In this document: positions 38,001 through 50,000 of the stretch, in pieces | Layout of the letters: every line of letters begins with the position of its first letter | Position numbering within the stretch: position 1 is the stretch's first letter | DNA from: Rugalucina vietnamica | Taxonomy: Eukaryota; Mollusca; Bivalvia; Lucinida; Lucinidae | Assembly (NCBI GenBank): GCA_964017185.1 | Contig: OZ024882.1 | Location: forward strand, 40,397,988 to 40,461,987 | DNA length: 64,000 nt | Direction of reading: 5' to 3' | The notes under the pieces: model-generated | Databases searched by the model: none | Seen by the model: the letters and a program-made list of their open reading frames with translations, nothing else | Told to the model about the DNA's origin: nothing | Program-made: the position numbers and the translations under genes

Positions 38001-41000
38001 CTTGGCGTAATGTTATTATAGCCCCGCTTTGAAAAAGTGGGGGCTATACTGGATTCACCCTGTCCTTCCGTAGTTCCGTTATTCCGTTATTCTGTTATTC
38101 CGTTATTCCGTCCTTCTGTCCTTCTGTCCTTCCGTCGTTCCGACATTTTTGTTTCCATTCATTATCTTGAGAATGGCTCGACAGAATCTGACCAAATTTT
38201 GTATGCACATCAACATTGACAAGATCTAGCTTGGGATTGTTACCCGTCATTTTTCGCAAAATTTTGACGGAGTTATGGCCCTTGATTGATGTCAGAATTT
38301 CGTTTCCGCTCAATATCTTGAGAACGAATTGACAGAATCTGACCAAATTTTGTATGCACATCAACATTGACAAGATCTAGCTTGGGATTGTTACCCATTG
38401 TTTATCGCAAAATTTTGACGGAGTTATGGCCCTTGATTGACGTCAGAATTTCGTTTCCGCTCAATATCTTGAGAATAAATTGACAGAATCGGACCAAATT
38501 TTGTATGCATATCATCATTGACAAGATCTTGCTTGGGATTGTTACCCGTCATTTTTCGCAAAATTTTGACGGAGTTGTGGCCCTTGATTGACGTCAGAAT
38601 TTCGTTTCCGCTCAATATCTTGAGAACGAATTGACAGAATCGGACCAAATTTTGTATGCACATCATCATTGACAGGATCTAGCTTGGGATTGTTACCCGT
38701 CATTTTTCGCAAAATTTTGACGGAGTTATGGCCCTTGATTAACGTCAGAATTTCGTTTCCGCTCAATATCTTGAGAACGCATTGACAGAATCCGACCAAA
38801 TTTTGTATGCACATCAACATTGACATGATCTAGCTTGAGATTGTTACCTGTTATTATTTGCAAAATTTTGACCGAGTTACGGCCCTTGATTGACGTCAGA
38901 ATTTGGTTTCCGCTTAATATCTTGAGAACGAATTGACAGAATCCGACCAAATTTTGTATGCACATCAACATTGACAAGATCTAGCTTGGGTTTGTTACCC
39001 GTCATTTTTTGCAAAATTTTGACGGAGTTACGGCCCTTGATTGACGTCAGAATTTCGTTTCCGCTTAATATCTTGAGAACGAATTGACAGAATCCGACCA
39101 AATTTTTTATGCACGTCATCGTTGACAAGATCTAGCTTGGGATTGTTACCCGTCATTTTTTCGCAAAATTTTGACAGAGTTACGGCCCTTGAATGACGTC
39201 AGAATTTTGTTTCCGCTAAATATCTTGAGAACGAATTGACAGAATCCGACCAAATTTTGTATGCACATCAACATTGACAAGATCTAGCTTGGGATTGTTA
39301 CCCTTCATTGTTCGCAAAATTTTGACGGAGTTATGGCCCTTGATTGACATCAGAATTTCGTTTCCGCTCAATATCTTGAGAACGAATTGACAGAATCGGA
39401 CCAAATTTTGTATGCACGTCATCATTGACAAGATCTAGCTTGGGATTGTTACCCGTCATTTTTCGCAAAATTTTGACCGAGTTATGGCCCTTTATTGAGG
39501 TCAGAATGTCGTTTCCGCACAATATCTTGAGAACGAATTGACTTAATCAGACCAAATTTTGTATGCGCATCAATATTGACGAGATCTACCTTGTGATAGT
39601 TACCTGTCATTGTTTTTTTTTTTTTTTTTTTTTTTCACCCTGCAAAAAAGCTGAGAAGCTGACAGAATCCGACCAAATTTTGTATGTACATCAACAATGA
39701 CAAGATCTAGCTTGGGATTGTTACCAGTCATTTTTCGCAAAATTTTGACGGAGTTACGGCCCTTGATTGACGTCAGAATTTCGTTTCCGCTCAATATCTT
39801 GAGAACGAATTGACAGAATCCGACCAAATTTTGTATGAACGTCATCGTTGACAAGATCTAGCTTGGGATTGTTACCCGTCATTTTTTCGCAAAATTTTGA
39901 CAGAGTTACGGCCCTTGAATGACGTCAGAATTTTGTTTCCCCTAAATATCTTGAAAACGAATTGACAGAATCCGACCAAATTTTGTATGCACATCAACAT
40001 TGACAAGATCTAGCTTGGGAATTGTTACCCTTCATTGTTCGCAAAATTTTGACGGAGTTATAGCCCTTGATTGACATCAGAATTTCGTTTCCGCTCAATA
40101 TCTTGAGAACGAATTGACAGAATCCAACCAAATTTTGTATGCACGTCATCATTGACAAGATCTAGCTTGGGATTGTTACCCGTCATTTTTCGCAAAATTT
40201 TGACGGAGTTATGGCCCTTTATTGAGGTCAGAATTTCGTTTCCGCACAATATCTCGAGAACAAATTGACATAATCAGACCAAATTTTGTATGCGCATCAA
40301 TATTGACGAGATCTACCTTGTGATAGTTACCTGTCATTGTTTTTTTTGTTTTTTTTTTCACCCTGCAAAAAAGCTGAGAAGCGGGGCTATAGTCAGATTC
40401 TCTGACAATTCTAGTTTCATATTTATGAGCTTTCGCGTGAGAAAACCTACAATTTGGTTTTTCGTCCAGGTCCGACACAAACCGGCCTGTACAGTCACAG
40501 AAGATGGCTAGAGGCTGTAAATTTTAGTTTTAGAAAGTAGAGGAATTGTACTATCCGTATAGCGAAAACAAAGGCGCTGATCGGCTTCGCAGTTACTGCG
40601 AACTGCGAAGCTGATCTGCGCCTTTGTTTTCGCCTATGCAGATTGTTGGTTTTCCCATGCGGCGGCTCATATAATGTAATTCACTTTACGTTTCAGATTG
40701 ACGTTCGTTTTCGGTCAGCAACATCTTCAGGACCTATGATACGTGTCGTCTTCGCTGGTTTGATGGTCTCAACGGTAAGTGGCACACAAATAACAAACAT
40801 TCTTTGATGTGACATATTAATTGGGTCGGAATTAGATATTATCGTCAGTAAGGACGTCTGTTTGTTGAGACAAAATGTGTGGCACTATTTCACAGCAATT
40901 TTCAACCCCGTTTACACATTCACGATTTCTGGCTACGATGCCGCTACGATTCGCCACGATTTGTAAAATCGTCGTTAACCGTGGTGTACCGTGGTGATTC

Positions 41001-44000
41001 GTAATAGAACCGTGGTGAATCGTGGCGAATCTTGATGAATCGTAATAATTCGGGAAACTCCACGGTAGCGCTACGGAAGTTTTAAACTGTTTAAAACATT
41101 CGTGGCGTACCGTGGCGAATCGTGGTGGTTATTGGGCGTGGCCTAATTCGTAGCGCAACCACCGTAGCAGAATCGTGTTTATTCGTACTGACATTCGCGG
41201 CTATTCGTGAGAGATCGTAGCCAATCGTGGAGCTCCGTAGCGAAACCGTGGAATCTTTGACACCACGAACTCTCAAGATTCACCACAAATTGTGTACGGT
41301 TGTCCTACGAATCATCCACGGTTTCGCTACGGAGCTCCACGATTGGTCACGACGGCTACCGTCGTGAATCGTACTAGTACCGTATCGAACCGTGCAAGCA
41401 CCGTGAGCATTCGTTGTGCCACCGTGGTTAATCCTCACTGACCGTAGCGTTGCCGTCATGAATCGTCATTGATTCGTAGCGATACCTTATAGACACCGTA
41501 CTAATATCGTTGACATTCTTACTGGAATCGTAGTGACACTGAATATTTCCACTTTTCGCCACGATTCATCCCGATCCATCCCGGTTTTTCTGACCATGAG
41601 AAATAGGGGTGAATCGTGGTGAATCGTAGAGAAAACCGTGAATGTGTAAACGGGGCTTTACCAGATCATAAAACGCTTATTCTGTAATATAACTACTTTG
41701 AGAAAATTAATGCTCTAAGTTTGACAGTAATAGTGTGAATTAATTAATCATTTATTTAATTAGATTAATCGGTCGTTTAACGTGTTTCGCCTAGTTTTTA
41801 CTTATGTTTTTATCCTGATAGTCTGTTGTTACCTCTCCCTGAATAAATGAAAAGAAATGTCTGTTGTACATGTAAATCATTTGCCTAGAATGAATTTATT
41901 AACTTATGTCTGATTTAAGTCTGCTGGTACCTCCCCCTGGATTACAAAGAACAAATTGAGTGATGACTCGGTGGATGATGCCGGCTGCCTGCTGGACTTT
42001 GCTCTCTGGAAAAAGGCAACGTATTCATTGCTTCCCAGACATGACCATGCTGCGATGTTCACAGGGTTGGTTTGAACAGTGATTCAGTTCATACGATCTT
42101 AATACAACTGCGTTCAGTTATTAATATACCCCTGCAATATTTAGAAATAAATTGACAACACTTCCTGTTTTTAAACAACTGTTACTGGCACGAAATGGGC
42201 AACTGGAGGAATTTGTTTATGTAATTTTGTTAAGTATTAGAATAAATATTTACTATGTATATAAAACTTCCCGATCTTGTAATGTCGTATGCCTAAGTTG
42301 GTTACATAACATTGGAGCCAATTTTTATTTAAAAAAATCGCTGATATTCGATTTTTATAGATTCCACAAGGAACCATGGTTTATGGTTTGTAAATTTATT
42401 TGTAACTGGTGAAAGAATAACCATTTTGGTACCAAGGCTGAAAATTTGGTGACTTTATGAGCATTATTTACAAAGTAACCCCCTGATTTTCATTCATTGT
42501 ACATTTTAGAATTTCATGGTAAAGCGGTTATTACAATATAAAACTAAGCATGTCAGTGTTATTTTGCAAGAAAACTAATATTCTGCCAGGACGGCTTTAC
42601 AATGAAAGCTTGCTATATGGTTCCTTAATGAGGTAAGCATGTCTTAAAGCACTGTGGAGTGAGTCACTCCTGGCTTTGTCTTTTGCCAAAACGTGGGTTG
42701 GCATTTCATCATACAGTTTCATGATGTGTTCCTCCGCACCGAATACTATGGTGGGCGAAATTTCTTGTTAGGCAATGACTCACATCTCTTCGTATTAGTC
42801 TAAACCTCTTCTATAGGATTTAAGTAATGGAAATTAATATGCCAATAAAGGATGCGAAAACATTAGTATTTATGCAAGGCTATGTTCTTTGTATTAATCC
42901 TAAATCCTTACAACACATTATAGATATTAGGGGAATGTCTGTCTTTGAATGTCCTGGTGATTCCCTTGACTTACAAGAGGATTGAAATATCGTAAAAACA
43001 TGAGCTGAGAGATAGCCTAACAAATAAAAGCTTCTCTGTGAAAGTCACAGTCCCCTATGGTATTCTGTGCCGAGGAAACAAATGATGATTGTATGATGAA
43101 ATTCCAACCCACCTATTGGCAGAATTCAAAGCCAGAGGTGACTCCACGGTGCTTTAAGATATGCTTACCATTAGCAAGCTTTCTTTGTATAAACGTTCTT
43201 GTGGAATATTCTTTTTCTTGCAAAATTACACGGACGTGTTTAGTTTAGTAAAATTCTAAAATGCACTTTGAATTAAAATCAGGGTGTTACTTTATAACAA
43301 GTGATTATAAAGACACCAAATTTTCAGCCTTAGTACAAAATGGCTATTCTTTTACAAGTATAAGCTTTAACAAAAAGCTTGGTCTACGCTTCGCATATAT
43401 AAACTAGAATGTCAATGAATCTGACCGTACTCATGTGACTGAACAGAAATAAAACGCTGCGCGTTCAAAGCATTCATACCTGACAATCGACCGTCACAAT
43501 ACTGTTGGTTCATTTCATTCCGTTGTGGCTTGGATAGAATGTAATTGGCTACACGGCAGGTGGGGCGCGGTCAAAGCTTTCATACCTGACCATATAGCAT
43601 CACAATACCGTCGGTTCATTTCATTCCGTTGTTGCTTAGATAGAATGCAATCATGCACCAGTTCCAGGAATTTAACAATTTGCCCCATTTTTGGTACCTA
43701 CTGCACCATTGGTACAAATGTTACCAACCAAAGGGAGGTTTGCATGGGTGTTTTGGGTGTTTACACGGTCCTTGGCGAAACGACCCGGAATCCTACTAAC
43801 ACGATGGTCAAGCCACTAGACTCAAACATGCAGTTGCAGTTGTAGAGGAGAGGTGTATGAGTTGTCTTGTAATTTAATTATGTAAGTAGGTCAGTCTCAA
43901 ACTTTAGAGTAGTCTACGCGCTGGCGCGTAGACAATAACTTACAAATAAAATTACAAATCGTTAACCATGGTTCCTTGTGTGATCTATGAAACTCAAATA

Positions 44001-47000
44001 TCAGCGAAATTCTTGTTAAAAATTTGGCTCAATTTAGGCACACCGCATCACAAGATCTGGAAGTTTTATATACAGAATTAATATTTATACTCAAATTATA
44101 TAAACAACTTCCTCCAGTTGTCCATTTCTTGCCAGTGACGATTGTTTATTTCTGAATATTGAAGGGGTATACCCGGGGGGTATATTAATGACTGAACGCA
44201 GCTGTATTTCTCTCAAATGTTAAAATGTTCTGAAGTATACATAGTTTATTCAGTAAATATCAAACAAATGTAAAATACAGGACGCAGCCATTGTTTTGCC
44301 TTACATGTAACAATTGTAAGCATATGGCGCAGTAAGCCCAAAATAAAATTTCTAGATGGAATACGAAATTATTCAGTTTGAATATTCCTTTTTTACCATA
44401 CATGCATGTACAGCTGTACTGTGTCGAAATGGAATCTAGTATATCAATAACAGCTTTGCTTCTGGATTATATGATTCGAGACGGCCAAACTACTCGCTAA
44501 TCCGTTTTTGTTTACTTTCAGCTTTGACCTTGCCACACGATCATCTAGATCAACATTAGGTTTGTCACACAGTTGTCTTCCATGTTTCTTTTAGTGAATG
44601 AAACCACATGATACAATTCAGTCCAACAAATCTTTTTCTTTTGCAATAGGCTTATTAACGGAAGAATCTTATTGATGCCTGCAATTACTATTTACTTTAT
44701 CTGCTTATATTGTTTGTTAAAAGGAAGAAAACAATTTATCCACAGAGACCGCATAAAATCGCCAAGAAACCGAAATTATTTTCCTTTCTTTTTTGCTTCA
44801 TTTCCCCAAGCCTGCTTTATGTCGTATGTTTAAGGAAGAAAGAACTCCATGAGCTTTTAGTATTATTTGAAATTTTCTGAGGCATTTAATTGAAGTTTTG
44901 GGAATTGTTTACCTAAATTCTATGTGTTCGGATGCATTTAATTGATCTTAATAGGGCTTGCTTTCCTAAATTCTATTTTTGATGCATATAATTGTGATAT
45001 TTTAGGCATTGCTTGCCTAAATTCTATTTTTGATGCATATAATTGTGATATTTTAGGCATTGCTTACCTAAATTCTATTGTAGTGATGCATTTAATTGGT
45101 GTTTTAGGACTGGTCTACATAATTATTCTATTGTTTCGATGCATTTAAGTGATATTATAGGAATGGCTTACCTAAACTCTACGTGTTCCGAGGCATTTAA
45201 TTGATATTTAGGAATGGCTTGAAAATGGCCGACATGCGTATTTCGAGCCATCTCATCTAAGTACATCTAAGCTATGGCGGCAACCTTAATTCTCTGTTTT
45301 CTTATAACTATAATTTTAGGAATGGCTTACCTAAATTCTATGTGTTCCGAGGCGTGGTCAGTATCGGAGAATGAGGAGATGTTCAACGCTGTAACAATAC
45401 ATATCGCAGGGCACGAACTGGGACACAAGTATGCCAAGTTATATGTAAATTAGAAAACGGTAGTGTTTCAATCAAACATTTCATTAACGGTGACTAAGTT
45501 TTGATATGAAACCAACAATTGACGATGATTTTAACGAAACTCATGACTGATTTTAACGAAAATCATGACTTACAAATGCAACATCATACAGTATCACAGA
45601 GCCAAAGGTTTGTTTATCTTGCTCGGCATTTCCCGTTTGTTTCTGTCGCACAACCATGGCCATGTATTCTGCCAAAATACATTCAACTCCATGACGTGCC
45701 ATAACCTGATAAAGACGTGTAATACGATATACTTTGTCATGAATTATATGTTTTTATTTCAGTATAAAGCCCGTCACGACAGTTCTGGCAATGACTGTCC
45801 CTCTAATTCCCTGTATCTGATAGCGGGCCGACTACCCCTGGTCTATGATGGTGATCTAACGATCAATCCCTGTCATTGTTGATACTTTATATTTCAGTAT
45901 AGGAGCACGTCATGACGGTTCAGGTAACGGCTGCTCCTCCAACTCCCTGTATCTGATGGCGGGGCGACTACCTCAGGTCTACGATAGCGATCTAGCTCCC
46001 AATCCTTGGGAATTCTCCACATGCTCACAACTGTCTATACAAACCTTCATAGCAACGCTGGGAACGTAAGAACTTCATTTATTATATGTGCTTATTTTCG
46101 ATTTAAAATAGGTCCGAAGCACCAGGACAGGTGTTACATGTAAATGCTAATTATGAGTTGCATTCAGCGTTTTTGCAATTGGTATTGCACATTGACTTTC
46201 TAAAGACCTGTGTTTAAATTGATCACAACAACACACGTACAAACACATTTTTTCACATGTATATTCCAGTTGTTAGAAAATTTGACCTTTAATTCAGCGG
46301 TTTACGGAAACGTTTGACTAGAGCATGATCTTATGATATCCTTAACATACATGGTCGTTCTGGTGCCATGTTTGATTTTACTTAGTGGCTTGCGTTTTAT
46401 CTCTTTTAAGCCACATCCCAATCTGGCCAATGTACATGTAAGTTTAAATATTATAACAAAACCTTTCTTGGCTATTTACAGGCCTAGTTGCTTATATAAT
46501 GAACCTGATATATCAGACAAACATGATATCGCTGGGCAAGTCTATAGCGCCGATGAACAGTGTAACATGACCTATGGTAATGATGCTGTACTTTGCCGGG
46601 TAAGCTTCACACATTTTGGCTGACACATGAAGCTGTGAAATAAGCTGATTATCTATATTGAGTTTCTGTGACATGCGTCAATCAAAATGATACAGTAGGA
46701 ACAAACTAATAACAAATGATATGTAACTACGAACAGTTAATTCTTATACTACCAAATGGCCAAAATGGTATGGTGTAGGTTTATGACCTGATACATATAT
46801 GTATCGCATCAGCTTTACCAAAACCGCGACAAATGATAGAAATGGGAAAAAAAACACTGAAACTTTATCATATTTACCTTTAATTTGTTAGTTTTATTCC
46901 CATGACACGCTTGCATTCTTCTTGAGACTCATGAGTTGGGAGATGCCGAATTTTCTGTCATTCAAACAATGCAAATCGACAGAAATTTACTCATTCATGT

Positions 47001-50000
47001 GGCATAAATATGTTTTTTGTTATTCGATGTGTTCAGTCCATGTTTCTAAATGACTACCACAAGTTAGCAATGTATAAATTTACTCTGTAGGACAACCTTT
47101 TCTACCAATGGGATACGATCTGTTATGCCATGCAATGTAAAGAGAGGGGTCAGTCATCTTGTGTTGGCAGAATCTTTCCTTTTGATGGCACTCCTTGTGG
47201 GAACAGAAAGGTGTGTTTTATATTTAAATTGTACAACGAACTTGTTTTAAAGTAGGGAATGGTATAATAACATAAGTGATAAATATAGAAAGTCATAGTG
47301 TGTCAACTTTGAAAAATGATACAATACCATCAAAGATTAACATCACACGACATATACTTAAACAAGTACATATAGCAACTATTTGTATGTAAAGAACAAA
47401 CAAAAACTTAAACAAACAAAAAAAACTTTAAAAGCTGCTTTTAAAAATACAAAGTACAATGGATAGACTCAACGATTCGAATTCGGTGAATGTCGATGTA
47501 AACGATGAATGCAATTCATTTAAAATGCATCGGGTCCCCTTTTTTATCCCAAAAGAGTATTTAGTGGAATAACAGAAATTAGCACAATGACATTATATAA
47601 AAGATTGAAATGTTTCAGTGGTGTCAGGGTGGTTTGTGTGTTTACTCAGAAGATGCCCCCAAAACACATGGTAAGTAACACTTTGAAAACTGTACACTGA
47701 TAACTTATACACTTTATTTACATATGCTTGCATCATATATGGTGGGATATTTAATAAATGAAAAAGAACGCAATTCAATTATCAAAATGTATTCATAAAC
47801 GTAAATGCATGTTTCAAATGGACTATACAGGAAACAAAACAGACCAATAGATGGCGACATACATACATACATACATACATACATACATACATACATACAT
47901 ACATACATACATACATACATACGTCGCGTTTTGTGGCTAAACTTGATCAGATCAAAATAAATGCATGCCCTTAACGACAAACCTGTGGTGAAACCCTTCT
48001 GCGATCATTCAAACATTAGAATAAACAAGCAAATTCAGAGAATTTATGTCCCCCTCCTTGATAGTTTAGTTACACAATATAATCTTAGAATAACATACAG
48101 TCCAACCTGTCTTAAGCAAGCGGCCAAGGGAAACATTAAAATCGCTTGCTTAAGACAGGTGCTTGCTTAATAGAGGTTATGTTCTAACACTAGGGTGGGC
48201 ATCCTAACCAAACTATGTTAGCTAGAAATAAATTATAGCACTGCCACTGTCAGTGGTAATTGTCACCAAGTTTTCCAAAATGCCCAGACAAGTTGTCCAA
48301 GATTATCTTCTGAGATAATAAACAATGAATTATGGCATCTGGAAGGTGTGAACACAATTTTGACACCTGACAGAGTTTAAATATCCATGTCAAAATATTT
48401 CATTATGTAATTGATGGAATTAGTGGCTGCTTAAAGCCAAAATTGGGACAGAAACAAGTGGCCTCTGGCCACATAAGACAGGTGCTTGCTTAATAGAGGT
48501 TCATTTACATGTAAAATCAATTGGGGGGGGGGAATGAAAGTGCTTGCTTAAGACAGGTGCTTGCTTAACACAGGGCTTGCTTAAGACAGGTTGAACTGTA
48601 TATCCAAACCACATGCACTTTCTTAGTGTAAATGCCTGAAAAACGATTTAAGTTTAAATTTCGAAAAAGTGATAAAATTAAAGTGAGGATTTATATCCAA
48701 ACCACATGCGTATCTCTAAAGCATGTTCAAGACATCTGTAAAGTTTCAAAAGAATCGGAGTATAACTGTTGCGTGCACAACTGACAAGGTACCCGCTGTC
48801 CATTCACTTTCATTGTCAAAATGTCCGAAAAAATGACTAAGTTCAAATTGCAAAAAAAGTGTCAAAAATTAACCTGAGGATTATATCCAAATCACATGCA
48901 CATCTTCAAAGCATGGCTAAGACATGTGTAAAGTTTCAAAAGAATCGGAATAAAACTGTATGAGGAGTTGCTTGCACAAGGTACATACTCCTATAGGGGG
49001 ACGGAAGGACGGAAGGACAGAAGGATGGACGGACAGACGGACGGACGGACGGAATAACGGAAAGCCAAAAACTATGTTCCTCCGCTTTTCTTCGAAAAGG
49101 CGAGGGACTATAAGTCAATTGCTAATGCTAACATTACGTTCCTTCTTTTCAACAGAAACCTGCATATTTGGAGATGATCCACATTCAGAATGTGATACAG
49201 AAATAGCCTGCAGTGAAAGCAACTTATTTAGCCGACATATCTCTTGCTGTGGAACATGTCTAACAACAACAACTACCACTACTACTACTACTATTACTAC
49301 TACTTCAACAACAAGTCCATCTTCAATAACATCGAGTCTTTCGACGGCGTCATCTACACAATCAACACCCACTGCCACAGAGGAATCTTCAACTTTAAAT
49401 TATTCTTCATCATCTACATCAGAGTCATTTACTTCGAAACCACTGACAACAACAGCATCATACACACAATATTCGACAAGTACCATTACTCCGATGTCCT
49501 TTGATTCAACACCACTATCTTCTACACAGTCTCCAACAGTTTCAATGCCGTCCACCAAGCTATCAACTATAGACACTCCATCCACAAATACGAAGTCTTT
49601 CACACATTCGTACACTTTCATTTCATCATCAGCAACAAAATCGTCTGATTCAAATAGTACTTCGCCAAATACCAAAACAACTTCTTCATTAGAAACTGCC
49701 TCCATGTCCACTTCACCAAAATACTCAATAACATCAAGCCAGACACCATCAACAACATTTTCATTACCATACACAGAATCATCTAGTTCCACATCCTCGC
49801 CTACACAAACATCATCAACACGAACCGAGATAACCACACAACAATTTAGCATACCAAGTACTTTAACAACTATATTTACTCGAACATTTCGAGCTGAAAC
49901 AACGACTCTGACATCAATTGAGAGCAGATCTACAACAGTGTCCACATCTTTCAAGTCTTCATCAGCGTTTTCCTCAGTCGCATCATCTGCAATAACTCCA

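Noticed and set aside
38437..39560. CRISPR-like direct repeats
   Set aside because: Eukaryotic context, 151-bp contiguous tandem units with no short-repeat/unique-spacer alternation.
38095..40478. Ladder of minus-strand ORFs starting MSMLMCIQNLV
   Set aside because: Direct translations of the 151-bp satellite-like units.
45565..45882. 105-codon ORF taken as a separate small gene
   Set aside because: Its second half is the decayed duplicate of protease exon 13 read through intron sequence.
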